Shown one piece after another: positions 1 through 7,982 of a stretch of DNA of 64,000 bases. The notes beneath the pieces were generated by a model, which was not told where the DNA came from, ran no database searches, and saw only the letters and a program-made list of their open reading frames with translations. This DNA comes from Candidatus Rhodoferax odensensis (lineage in GTDB: Bacteria; Pseudomonadota; Gammaproteobacteria; Burkholderiales; Burkholderiaceae_C): assembly GCA_016718405.1 (NCBI GenBank), contig JADKDJ010000008.1:1-64000 (forward strand), in the 5' to 3' direction. How positions within the stretch are numbered: position 1 is the first letter of the stretch; each line of letters begins with the position of its first letter. The position numbers and the translations under genes were made by a program.

Positions 1-198
1 AACGCCAGCCTGAAGCGCGGCAGCTACCGCCTGGTGTTTGATGTGGCGGGCTACTTCAAGGCGCGCCAGGTGGCCTTGCCTGAGCCGAACTTTTTGAACC
101 GCGTGAGCATCGACTTTGGCGTGGCACACCCGGAGCAGCACTACCATGTGCCGCTGCTGGTGAGCCCGTGGAGCTACTCGACCTACCGGGGCTCCTGA
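1..198 (+). CDS. uraH: 5-hydroxyisourate hydrolase, C-terminal part
   Basis: This is the last 65 codons of a transthyretin-like 5-hydroxyisourate hydrolase; the start lies outside the window. The enzyme hydrolyses 5-hydroxyisourate, the product of urate oxidation, to OHCU. What is visible is the C-terminal beta-sandwich half, ending in the family's signature tetrapeptide Tyr-Arg-Gly-Ser directly before the TGA. It lies 53 bases upstream of xdhC in the same direction and shortly before puuD, the enzyme that makes its substrate, so a purine-degradation operon is the natural reading. No oddity is seen in the part present. Confidence 0.93.
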   Translation, partial: NASLKRGSYRLVFDVAGYFKARQVALPEPNFLNRVSIDFGVAHPEQHYHVPLLVSPWSYSTYRGS

Positions 199-251
199 TT
201 GCGCCTCCAAATCATCCCTGTCGTGGCTGTCTTGCCTTGCTGTGCTGAAGC

Positions 252-1058
252 ATGCTGAACCAACTCTGCACCCGCCTGGCCGCGCAGGATGCGGTGCTGG
301 TGAGCATCGAGTCCACCCAGGGCTCGGTGCCGCGCGGCGCCGGCGCATGGATGGCGGTGTTTGCGGACGCCGTGATCAACACCATTGGCGGCGGACACGT
401 CGAGTTTCAGGCCATCGACGCGGCGCGCCAGCGCTTGGCTGGATTGCCGGGGGACAACACACTGCGCTACACGCTTGGCCCCAGCCTCGGTCAGTGCTGC
501 GGCGGGGCCGTGCACCTGCGCTTTGAGCGCATCGGCACCGCCGACATTCCCTCCTTGCAGGCCCGCCTGGCGGCGCCGCTAACACCCGTGGCGCTGTTTG
601 GCGGCGGCCATGTTGGCAAGGCGATGGTCAAGGTATTGGGCTTGCTGCCCTTCGCCGTCACCTGGATTGACAGCCGCGACGAGATTTTTCCTCCCGACGT
701 GCCCGCCAATGTGCAGTGCGAACACAGCGATCCGGTGCAAGGCGCCGTGAAGGACCTGGCGCCGGGTTCGCGCGTGCTGGTGATGAGTTTCAGCCACGCC
801 GAAGACCTGGACGTGGTGGCCGCCTGCCTGGCACGCCTGCGCCAGCACGACGACCTGCCCTACATCGGACTGATTGGCAGCACCACCAAATGGGCCACCT
901 TTCGGCACAGGCTGCACGAGCGCGGCTACACGGACGCCGAGCTGGACCGCGTCACCTGCCCGATCGGATTGAGCGGCATCCACCGCAAGGAGCCCGAGGT
1001 GATTGCGGTGGGCGTGGCCGCACAATTGCTGCAGCTCGAAGCCTCTTTGCCAACCTGA
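252..1058 (+). CDS. xdhC: Xanthine dehydrogenase accessory protein XdhC
   Basis: 268 residues, usual for the family. XdhC binds molybdenum cofactor, promotes its sulfuration and inserts it into xanthine dehydrogenase in the cytoplasm. The N-terminal XdhC/CoxI domain shows GSVPR (residues 24-28), GGGH (47-50) and QCCGG (81-85, with the conserved Cys pair). A second Rossmann-like domain begins near residue 112 with GGGHVGKAM (117-125). The ATG at 252 follows uraH by 53 bases. The catalytic subunits xdhA/xdhB are not in the window and would be expected upstream. Its neighbours handle the product of the reaction, urate. Confidence 0.93.
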   Translation: MLNQLCTRLAAQDAVLVSIESTQGSVPRGAGAWMAVFADAVINTIGGGHVEFQAIDAARQRLAGLPGDNTLRYTLGPSLGQCCGGAVHLRFERIGTADIPSLQARLAAPLTPVALFGGGHVGKAMVKVLGLLPFAVTWIDSRDEIFPPDVPANVQCEHSDPVQGAVKDLAPGSRVLVMSFSHAEDLDVVAACLARLRQHDDLPYIGLIGSTTKWATFRHRLHERGYTDAELDRVTCPIGLSGIHRKEPEVIAVGVAAQLLQLEASLPT

Positions 1059-1071
1059 ACCTAATCAGATT

Positions 1072-1109
1072 GGGTCAGAGCACACTTACTTCGCCAAGTG
1101 GTCTGACCC
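1072..1109. repeat. REP-like palindromic repeat, copy 1
   Basis: A hairpin unit bounded by perfect 8-base inverted arms, GGGTCAGA and TCTGACCC, with an inner CACTT/AAGTG pair. A second unit starts 55 bases downstream with the same outer arms and the same flank (CACAATG). Such GGGTCAGA/TCTGACCC palindromes are typical of REP-type elements mobilised by RAYT (IS200-like) transposases in Betaproteobacteria; that attribution is family knowledge, no RAYT gene is in the window. Confidence 0.8.
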
Positions 1110-1126
1110 ACAATGCCAATCAGTTG

Positions 1127-1164
1127 GGGTCAGAGCACGTTTGCTTCGCAAAGTGGTCTGACCC
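1127..1164. repeat. REP-like palindromic repeat, copy 2
   Basis: Second copy of the unit at 1072-1109 with identical outer arms. The inner stem is longer (CAC, one bulged G, TTTGC, a TTC loop, GCAAAGTG). It ends 16 bases before the puuD ATG, in the place where a ribosome binding site and leader would be expected, and no clear Shine-Dalgarno sequence remains between it and the ATG. Confidence 0.8.
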
Positions 1165-1180
1165 ACAATGTCTCAGAATT

Positions 1181-2387
1181 ATGGAAAGCTACCTTCTCAC
1201 CTGGGCCGAACTGCTACTGCGCTGGGTGCATGTCATCACGGCGATTGCCTGGGTCGGTTCCTCGTTCTACTTTGTCTTTCTCGACTCCAGCCTGACGCCG
1301 CCGGTTGACGAAGACCTGAAGAAGCAGGGCGTCAGCGGTGAGTTGTGGGCGGTGCATGGCGGGGGCTTCTACCACCCGGTCAAGTTTGCCGTGTCGCCAC
1401 CGCAGTTGCCAGCGCACCTGCACTGGTTTTATTGGGAGAGTTACAGCACCTGGCTGAGCGGCTTCGCGCTGTTCACGCTGTCCTACCTGTGGAACGCACG
1501 GCAGCTACCTGATCGACAAGTCGCTAATGGATTGGTCGCCCAACTTGGCGGTGGCCACCGCGTTGGCCTTCTTGGTGGTGTTCTGGTTGCTCTATGACGG
1601 CATCTGCCGCCTGGTCGGGCAGCGCAAGAACGGTGACACCATCGTTGGCGCGCTGACACTGCTGCTGGTGTGCGCTGCCTCGTGGCTGGCGTGCCACTGG
1701 TTTGCCGGGCGTGCCGCCTTTTTGCTGGTGGGGGCTATGCTGGCCACCAGCATGAGCGCCAACGTATTCTTCTGGATCATTCCCGGCCAAAGGAAGGTGG
1801 TGGCCGCCATCAAGGCCGGCCAGCCGGTGGACCCTGTGCACGGCCAACGTGGCAAGCAGCGCAGTGTGCACAACACCTACTTCACGCTGCCGGTGCTGTT
1901 TGCCATGCTCAGCAACCACTACAGCTTCACCTACAGCCACCCGCAGAACTGGTTGGTGCTGATTCTGATGATGTTGGCCGGCGCCGCCATCCGTCAGTTC
2001 TTCGTGCTGCGCCATGGCTACAAGCTCGGGCGCAACCGCAACCCTCTGGCCCATGCCGGCGTTGGCGTGGCGATGCTGCTGGGCGTGATCGTCTGGCTCA
2101 AGCCGGACCTGCCGCCCGTGGGGCCAGCCTCGGCGGCGCCAGTGACGGTGGGCTACGTTGAACTGCAACCGGTACTGGCACAACGCTGCTACAGCTGCCA
2201 CGGCGCGCAGGTACAGATGAAAAACGTGCGCCTCGATTCGCCCGAAGCGCTCAAGCAGCACGCGCAAGCGGTCTACCAACAAGCGGTGCTTAGCAGGGCC
2301 ATGCCGCTGAACAACGCCACCGCCATCACCGAGGCAGAGCGTGCCCTGATCCGCCGCTGGTTTGAGGCCGGCGCCCCCGTACCCTGA
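1181..2387 (+). pseudogene. puuD: Membrane urate oxidase PuuD with cytochrome c domain, frameshifted
   Basis: PuuD oxidises urate to 5-hydroxyisourate in the membrane and passes electrons to a C-terminal cytochrome c domain. Two ORF halves together cover a full PuuD of about 401 residues. The first half (ATG 1181 to about 1500) carries HVITAIAWVG and the family motif LWAVHGGGFYHP, and runs up to the WNA at the end of a membrane helix. The second half, in another frame from about 1503, continues with YLID, several more helices and a C-terminal haem site CYSCH near 2190. Removing one base in the GCACGGCAGC stretch near 1497-1503 restores the expected WNAGSYLID junction. This is either a real inactivating insertion or a base error. 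The start has two REP units directly upstream and no evident Shine-Dalgarno. Confidence 0.85.
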
Positions 2388-2402
2388 ACTGACCCTAACC
2401 CC

Positions 2403-3719
2403 ATGTCCCCACCCAACCCAACCACCCAACCGCGCGAGTTTCTGAAATACTTGTTCTCAGTTGCGGTCCAGCAAGCCCTACCCGCTCATCGCATGCCGGC
2501 TTGCCTGCCGCCCCCACCGAAGGGGCGCACGTTGGTGCTCGGCGCCGGTAAGGCCGGTGGTTCGATGGCCCACGCGCTGGAGGCGCTGTGGCCCGCGCAC
2601 GCGCCGCTGCACGGCTTGGTGGTCACGCGTTACGGCCACGTTCCACCACGTCCTGTGGGCTTGGCGCAACGCATCGAGGTGGTCGAGGCCGCGCACCCGG
2701 TACCCGACGCCGCCGGCCAACATGCCGCCGAACGCATGCTGGCGCTGACCAAAGGGTTGACTTCGGACGACCTGGTGCTGTGCCTGATCTCCGGCGGTGG
2801 CTCAGCCCTGCTGACACTACCGGCCGACGGCCTGACGCTGGCCGACAAGCGCGCCATCAACCAGGCGCTGCTCAACAGCGGCGCGAGCATCGCCGAGATG
2901 AACTGCGTGCGCAAGCACCTCTCGCGCATCAAGGGCGGGCGGCTCGCCGCTGCCTGCGCGCCGGCGCGCGTGGTCACGCTCACCATCAGCGATGTGCCCG
3001 GCGACGACCCCTCGGTGATTGCCAGCGGCCCCACCGTGCCCGACCCGTCCGACTGCGCCGAGGCGCTGGCGGTGCTGCGGCGCTACGACATCGCCATCCC
3101 GCCCGCGATCCGGCGCCAGCTTGAGCAAGGCGACCTAGAGACGCCCAAACCCGGCGATGCCGTGTTTGCCGGCAACGCGGTACACCTGATCGCCACCCCG
3201 CTGCAGTCGTTGCAAGCCGCTGCCGAGGCGGCACGCGCGGCCGGCATCGCCGCGCACATTCTGAGCGACGAGATCGAGGGCGAGTCCAGCGTGGTGGGCA
3301 AGGTGCACGCGGCACTGGCGCGCGCGGTGGCGCGCCACGGGCAGCCCTTTACTCGGCCCTGCGTGATCCTGTCGGGCGGCGAGACCACGGTCACGGTCAA
3401 GCCCTTGCCGCTCGGCGTTGCGCCAGGGCGCGGCGGGCGCGCGGGCGAGTTCTGCATGGGCCTGGCCCAAGCGCTGCAAGGCCAGCTGCAGGTGTGGGCG
3501 CTCGCAGCCGACACCGACGGCATCGACGGTGTGCAAGACAATGCTGGCGCCCTCGTGGCGCCCGACACACTGGCGCGCGCGCTGGGCCTGAGCATGAAGC
3601 TCGACGACTACCTGGACCGCAACGATGCCTACGGCTTCTTCGAACCGTTAGGCGACCTGGTCGTGACCGGCCCGACCCACACCAATGTGAACGACTTTCG
3701 GGCGATGCTGGTGTTGTAG
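2403..3719 (+). CDS. ttuD: Glycerate 2-kinase (MOFRL/DUF4147 family)
   Basis: 438 residues, matching the TtuD/GckA family formerly called hydroxypyruvate reductase. It phosphorylates D-glycerate to 2-phosphoglycerate, the last step that carries glyoxylate from allantoin or urate breakdown into central metabolism. Visible are the N-terminal DUF4147 glycine motif GAGKAG (residues 47-52), a second glycine-rich ISGGGSALL segment, the SGGETTVTV segment, and the C-terminal MOFRL region with DTDGIDG. It starts 16 bases after the puuD stop and is followed by a strong terminator, so it likely closes the urate operon. The symbol could equally be gckA or glxK. Confidence 0.88.
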   Translation: MSPPNPTTQPREFLKYLFSVAVQQALPAHRMPACLPPPPKGRTLVLGAGKAGGSMAHALEALWPAHAPLHGLVVTRYGHVPPRPVGLAQRIEVVEAAHPVPDAAGQHAAERMLALTKGLTSDDLVLCLISGGGSALLTLPADGLTLADKRAINQALLNSGASIAEMNCVRKHLSRIKGGRLAAACAPARVVTLTISDVPGDDPSVIASGPTVPDPSDCAEALAVLRRYDIAIPPAIRRQLEQGDLETPKPGDAVFAGNAVHLIATPLQSLQAAAEAARAAGIAAHILSDEIEGESSVVGKVHAALARAVARHGQPFTRPCVILSGGETTVTVKPLPLGVAPGRGGRAGEFCMGLAQALQGQLQVWALAADTDGIDGVQDNAGALVAPDTLARALGLSMKLDDYLDRNDAYGFFEPLGDLVVTGPTHTNVNDFRAMLVL

Positions 3720-3766
3720 ATCCTGGTTCAGCAGCCCGTAGGTGGCGCCTGCGCTAAAATACGCCG

Positions 3767-3801
3767 ACAAGCCCGCTGCTCCGGCGGGCTTGTGCTTTTT
3801 T
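3767..3801 (+). terminator. Rho-independent terminator after glycerate kinase
   Basis: Perfect 10-base-pair stem (ACAAGCCCGC at 3767-3776 with GCGGGCTTGT at 3784-3793), a 7-base loop and a run of six T at 3796-3801. It lies 48 bases after the glycerate kinase stop and 30 bases before the next ATG. A TAAAAT box at 3754-3759 sits just before it, so it could instead act in the leader of the following gene. Confidence 0.9.
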
Positions 3802-3830
3802 GTCAAGCCGGAGCCATGTAGAGGACCACC

Positions 3831-4952
3831 ATGTACAAAAACCTCGTAGCCGCGCTTGCGGCCGCCTGTTGTTTCTTTCCCGCCTATTCACAGCCTGCCC
3901 CGGCCGCCAAGCCGAGCGCCTCGGTACTCACCACCGCCAAGGAGCCGCTAAAAGTTGGCTTCGTTTACGTAGCCCCGATCGGGGACGCCGGTTGGGTGCG
4001 CCAGCACGAAGAAGGTCGCAAGGCCGTCGCGGCCGCGCTGGGTGATCAGGTCAAGACCAGCTATGTCGAAAACGTGGCCGAAGGGCCGGATGCCGAGCGC
4101 GTCATCCGCGACCTGGCGGCCACCGGCCACAAGCTGATCTTCACGCCCAGCTTTGGCTACATGGAGCCCACGCTCAAGGTGGCTCTGGAATTTCCGGACG
4201 TCAAGTTCGAGTCCATCACCGGCTACAAGACCGCACCCAACGTGGCGGTGGCCAACGCCCGCTACTACGAAGGCCGCTATCTGGCCGGCATTGCCGCAGG
4301 GCGCATGACGCAGAGCAACATCGCGGGTTATGTGGCGGGCTTCCCGATTCCCGAGGTGCTGCAAGGCATCAACGCCTTCACGTTGGGCATGCGTTCGGTC
4401 AACCCCAAGGCGCAGGTCAGGGTGGTATGGCTCAACGCCTGGTTCGACCCAACGCGCGAGCGCGACGCGGCGATGACGCTGTTCAACCAGGATGTGGACG
4501 TGATCGCCTTTCACACCGGCTCCACCGCCGTCATGGCGGCCGCCCAGGAGCGCGGCAAACTGGCCGTGGCTTACCACTCGGACATGCGCAAAATTGCGCC
4601 GGACGCGCAGATCGTGGCCGTCACCCATGAGTGGGGCGACTACTACACCCAGCGCACCCAAGCGGCACTGAACGGCAACTGGCACAGTGCCCGGCTGTGG
4701 GGCGGCGTCAAGCAGGGCATGATCCGCGTCGATGGCTTTGGCAGCAAAGTGCCGCAAGTGGTGCAACAGGAAGTGCTCGCGCGGCAGAAGGAACTGGCGG
4801 CCGGCAAACTGCAGCCCTTCGCGGCCAAGGTGGCGGTGAAGGACAACCAGGGCCATGAGGTGATCGCCGCGGGCAAGAGCATGAGCGACGAGCAGATTCA
4901 AAAAATGAACTGGCTGGTCGAGGGTGTGCAGGGCACGCTGAACGCGAAGTGA
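3831..4952 (+). CDS. BMP-family (PnrA-like) ABC substrate-binding protein
   Basis: 373 residues. The N-terminus is a secretion signal of about 20 residues (hydrophobic run, then AYS-Q), so the protein acts in the periplasm. The mature part starts with KVGFVYVAPIGDAGWVRQHEEG, typical of the Bmp/PnrA basic membrane protein family that binds purine nucleosides for ABC import, and keeps FHTGSTAV in the second lobe. No permease or ATPase follows within the window; in related genomes they are encoded elsewhere or upstream. Its position after the urate genes fits purine-nucleoside uptake, but the ligand is inferred from family and context only. Confidence 0.87.
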   Translation: MYKNLVAALAAACCFFPAYSQPAPAAKPSASVLTTAKEPLKVGFVYVAPIGDAGWVRQHEEGRKAVAAALGDQVKTSYVENVAEGPDAERVIRDLAATGHKLIFTPSFGYMEPTLKVALEFPDVKFESITGYKTAPNVAVANARYYEGRYLAGIAAGRMTQSNIAGYVAGFPIPEVLQGINAFTLGMRSVNPKAQVRVVWLNAWFDPTRERDAAMTLFNQDVDVIAFHTGSTAVMAAAQERGKLAVAYHSDMRKIAPDAQIVAVTHEWGDYYTQRTQAALNGNWHSARLWGGVKQGMIRVDGFGSKVPQVVQQEVLARQKELAAGKLQPFAAKVAVKDNQGHEVIAAGKSMSDEQIQKMNWLVEGVQGTLNAK

Positions 4953-5249
4953 TATTCGTGTAGATTTGCCGCGCTGCTACGCCCTGCGGCGTGGCCGCCA
5001 TGAAGACGTGTGTGCCATGGCCCGGTTGCACCCCTCGCCACTGATCGTGTCGGTCGCGCTGCAGTTGACCTGAAAAACGCGCCGCTTGGGCTTCATGCAC
5101 TGCAGGTCCTGGCGTGTGCGCGCGAAGGTCGCCGGGCCTGATGAACTGTTCCGACGGACAGGTGCTGTACGACCGATGTCTGGCGGGCGCTATCGAAGTA
5201 GAAGCTGCTGACGCAGTATTGGCGGGGACTACAAGCGGATTTCTTTGGG
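4953..5249. other. Non-coding or degenerate stretch, 297 bases
   Basis: No convincing gene is present on either strand. Reading frames here are short or are extensions of frames that shadow neighbouring genes. It separates the purine-uptake gene from the opposing DUF4143/HEPN-like block and could hold the end of the BMP transcript and an insertion boundary. No terminal repeats or transposase fragment could be recognised. Confidence 0.5.
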
Positions 5250-5873
5250 TTATTCTGTGCAATCCCCCGTCAGCATGTCGAGGTACTCCGGTGTTTGCAT
5301 GAGCACCGCGAGGCGTTGGCGAGTTTCCCCCATCTGCATAAGGTGAGATCGCAGCGCGTTGAACTGCTTGTCGATCTCGGTATAGCTGTCGTGCAGGTGT
5401 TGCAATGCTTGTGCGCAACCCGCATCGGAGAAGATGTCGAAGTCGTCCATGAAGTGGTGCACCAGCCGGTTGCGCAGCGCCACGCAAGCGTCGAGCTCAC
5501 GGATCGTCTCCGCACGTTGCTCCTCTGTCATTTGAATGCGGAAACGGATGGCAAAGGCGGCTTGGTCCGCAGGCAGTTTGCTTTGATCCAACGCGTCGGG
5601 TTCTGGCCCACCTGCGGTGAACAAGGCCCGCAGCGTGGTGAAGATGGTACCTTCACCTTTGACCAGAGTGCCCAAACTGGCCGTCGACGCTTTTTCGATG
5701 CGCTTGGCTTGAATGTCCGCGAGTTGATTGGCTGGCCCTGCGAGATCTGAGTGCGCAGCAATGGCTTTGACAGTGCGTTCGTACTGTTGAATCCGCATAA
5801 GGCAACGCCCCAAGTGGCGCTGCACCTGCTTATGCACTTCGATGCCTTCTGGTGTCAGGTCAGGGGGAGTCAT
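5250..5873 (-). CDS. Conserved protein of unknown function with HEPN-like Rx4H motif
   Basis: 207 residues, mostly predicted helical, no signal peptide. The start is set by the ATG at 5873, which overlaps the stop of the DUF4143 ATPase gene as ATGA; the longer frame upstream is ignored. The striking part is ALRNRLVHHF at residues 132-141: Arg134-x4-His139 with a polar residue after the Arg, the layout of the catalytic Rx4-6H motif of HEPN ribonucleases, followed by an acidic MDDFDIFSD stretch. I recall a broad family of proteobacterial hypothetical proteins with the same RNxLVHHF core; no function is established to my knowledge. Nuclease activity is inference. The coupling suggests it works with the ATPase. 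Confidence 0.7.
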   Translation of the reverse strand: MTPPDLTPEGIEVHKQVQRHLGRCLMRIQQYERTVKAIAAHSDLAGPANQLADIQAKRIEKASTASLGTLVKGEGTIFTTLRALFTAGGPEPDALDQSKLPADQAAFAIRFRIQMTEEQRAETIRELDACVALRNRLVHHFMDDFDIFSDAGCAQALQHLHDSYTEIDKQFNALRSHLMQMGETRQRLAVLMQTPEYLDMLTGDCTE

Positions 5874-7144
5874 GTTGACACGCCTTGATGCGAAGGGTTG
5901 AGGGCCCACCAGAAGGACAGCGGAACGGCCCATAGGTTCTCTCCAAACGGCACGACTTCCCGCCCCGCGTACAACACGATGCCACGCTGGAAGAGGGGGC
6001 TTTCAGTTTCCTGCAAATGGCGCAGGCCCTTGAAGTCTTTGCCGTCCACCGTGGCGCTGGCTTTCACTTCAATGCCCGCAATCTGGCCCATGCGGTTTTC
6101 CAGGATGAAGTCCACTTCGGTATTGGTTTGCGTGCGGTAGTGCCAGAGCGACAGGCGTTGCGCCGAGAACGCCACATGCTTGAGCAGCTCGGTCAGCACA
6201 AAGGTTTCTACCGTGCCGCCGGGTAGGCCGGGTCGCGCAGTCAGGCCCTGGGGCGTGTCCCCCAGAAAATAGCTCAACAAGCCGCAGTCCGGAAGAAACA
6301 CTTTTGGCGCTTTGACCAGGCGCTTGCCCGCATTGCGTTCCCATGACGGCAGGCGTACCACCAGGAACAGCATCTCAAGCAGCGCGAAGTAGCGTTTGAG
6401 AGTGGTTTGCGGCAATTTGGCGGTACGCGAGAGTTCGGCCAGGTTCAGCAGTGAACCGCTGCGTGTGGCCAGCAGTTGCAGGAGGTTGGGGATTTCGGTC
6501 AGCTGTTCGATGTTGGCCAGTTCGCGCACATCCCGCTGCAGTACGGCTTGCACATAGCTGTTGAACCAGGCCTCGCGCCGTGGCTGCGTGGTGCGCGCGG
6601 CCGCTTCCGGAAAGCCGCCGCTGACCAGCCGCGCACTCAGCGCCGCTTTGTCGCAGGGCAGCACCTGCAATGCAGACCAGTCGCCAGAGAACAGCGCATC
6701 GGCGCGGTTGGTGTCAGGTGCGTCCACCAGTTCGGCGGCAGACAGGGGCCAAAGCGACAGTACTTCCATGCGCCCGGCCAGGGAATCGGCAATACCTGGC
6801 AGCAGGAGCACGTCGGCAGAGCCGGTGAGCAGAAAACGCCCTGGCTCCCTACGCCGGTCCACGGCGGCCTTGATGGGCAAAAAGAGCTCCGGCGCGCGCT
6901 GCACTTCGTCAAGCGTCACCGGGCCTTGCAAACCGTCAATGAAACCCGCCGGGTCGCTTTTGGCGGCACTAAGGACGGCCGTGTCATCCAAGGTCAGGTA
7001 CCTGCGAGCGACGTTTCCCGTGGCTGCGTCTCCCGCCGCTTGAACCAGCGTACTCTTGCCGCTTTGGCGCGCGCCATTGACCAGGACGACAGGGGTGTCT
7101 TTCAAAGCGTCGGTCAATAGCAGGGCAATGTGTCGTGTGTGCAT
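5870..7144 (-). CDS. AAA ATPase with DUF4143 domain
   Basis: 424 residues. It shows an N-terminal Walker A (GARQSGKST, about residues 24-32), a Walker B segment (VTLDEVQ), a FLLTGSADVL sensor-like motif and a C-terminal DUF4143 region with a PD-(D/E)xK-like stretch (NTEVDFILEN...IEVKAS). DUF4143/COG1373 ATPases are widespread accessory genes of largely unknown function, often patchily distributed and linked with restriction or toxin genes. The stop overlaps the start of the HEPN-motif gene (ATGA at 5870-5873), implying translational coupling. It stands divergent to the DUF2059 gene, separated by 217 bases. It interrupts the purine-catabolic region and probably arrived by transfer. Confidence 0.88.
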   Translation of the reverse strand: MHTRHIALLLTDALKDTPVVLVNGARQSGKSTLVQAAGDAATGNVARRYLTLDDTAVLSAAKSDPAGFIDGLQGPVTLDEVQRAPELFLPIKAAVDRRREPGRFLLTGSADVLLLPGIADSLAGRMEVLSLWPLSAAELVDAPDTNRADALFSGDWSALQVLPCDKAALSARLVSGGFPEAAARTTQPRREAWFNSYVQAVLQRDVRELANIEQLTEIPNLLQLLATRSGSLLNLAELSRTAKLPQTTLKRYFALLEMLFLVVRLPSWERNAGKRLVKAPKVFLPDCGLLSYFLGDTPQGLTARPGLPGGTVETFVLTELLKHVAFSAQRLSLWHYRTQTNTEVDFILENRMGQIAGIEVKASATVDGKDFKGLRHLQETESPLFQRGIVLYAGREVVPFGENLWAVPLSFWWALNPSHQGVST

Positions 7145-7361
7145 TGCGGCATTCTAATGGTTGAAATTCAACCACGCAACGGGCGATTTTCGATCAATTC
7201 TTAGCCTCGTCTTCGGAGGAATGCGTCCCAAACAGGAAGCAGCTCCGACGCCAGCTGTTCAGTCGTCCTGCGCGCCACCTTGGGAGGCAAACGATAATGC
7301 ACCCTTTGTCAACAACCGCCCTGGATGGTCCGATGGCGAGCGTTGCTTTGGAGTGCATGAG

Positions 7362-7943
7362 ATGAAGAACGTATGGGTGTTTGCGCTGCTTGCGCTGGTG
7401 AGTTCGGCTCAGGCGGACACCAGCGCCGCCAAGAAAGAATTGGTGGCCAAGGTCCTGCAATTGCAGCAACCCGCCATCGAGCAAGCCGCTCGGACGCTGG
7501 CCGAACGTCCGGCCCTGCTGGTGCTGCAACAGGCGGGCCAGGCGCTGCAGAGCCGGGTGGCGGCCGACAAGCGCGAGGCCATCGCCAAAGAGATTCAGGC
7601 CGACACGAAGAAGTATCTAGACGAGGCCGTGCCACTGGTGCGGGAGCGGGCGATCAAGCTGGCGCCGGCAACCGTCGGCGTGCTGCTGGAGGAGCGGTTC
7701 TCGGAGGAGGAACTCAAGCAACTCATCGCCATCCTGGAGTCTCCCATCAACCGCAAGTACAGCGAGATGGGGGGTGAAATGCACAAAGGCCTGATCGAGA
7801 AACTGGTGGCAGAAACCAAAGCAGCCGTCGAGCCCAAGATGCGCGCCCTGGAACAATCCGTCACCAAAAGGCTGGGCCTACCCATGGCGCCTGCGCCCGG
7901 GGCGTCCGGCGCGGCTCGTCCGGCCAAGGCAGCGAGCAAGTAA
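7362..7943 (+). CDS. Secreted DUF2059-like protein
   Basis: About 193 residues from the ATG at 7362, chosen because it begins a clean signal peptide (MKNVWVFALLALVSSAQA) while the longer frame upstream lacks secretion or domain sense. The mature part is helical and charged, with ERFSEEELKQLIAILESPINRKYSEM in the middle, the hallmark of DUF2059 proteins (periplasmic, function unknown), and an Ala/Pro-rich tail. It is followed by guaD after 39 bases in the same direction, so the two may share a transcript, although no functional link is evident. Confidence 0.75.
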   Translation: MKNVWVFALLALVSSAQADTSAAKKELVAKVLQLQQPAIEQAARTLAERPALLVLQQAGQALQSRVAADKREAIAKEIQADTKKYLDEAVPLVRERAIKLAPATVGVLLEERFSEEELKQLIAILESPINRKYSEMGGEMHKGLIEKLVAETKAAVEPKMRALEQSVTKRLGLPMAPAPGASGAARPAKAASK

Positions 7944-7982
7944 CGCGCTGGGCCACCACGCGATTTGCCACGGCCCGCAGCC

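Noticed and set aside
3720..3830. Riboswitch in the leader of the nucleoside-binding protein gene
   Set aside because: Only the terminator hairpin is seen; no purine-riboswitch three-way junction can be drawn from the short leader.
5295..5750. Plus-strand frame of 151 codons opposite the HEPN-motif gene
   Set aside because: No recognisable domain and the opposite strand has conserved features and a coupled start.
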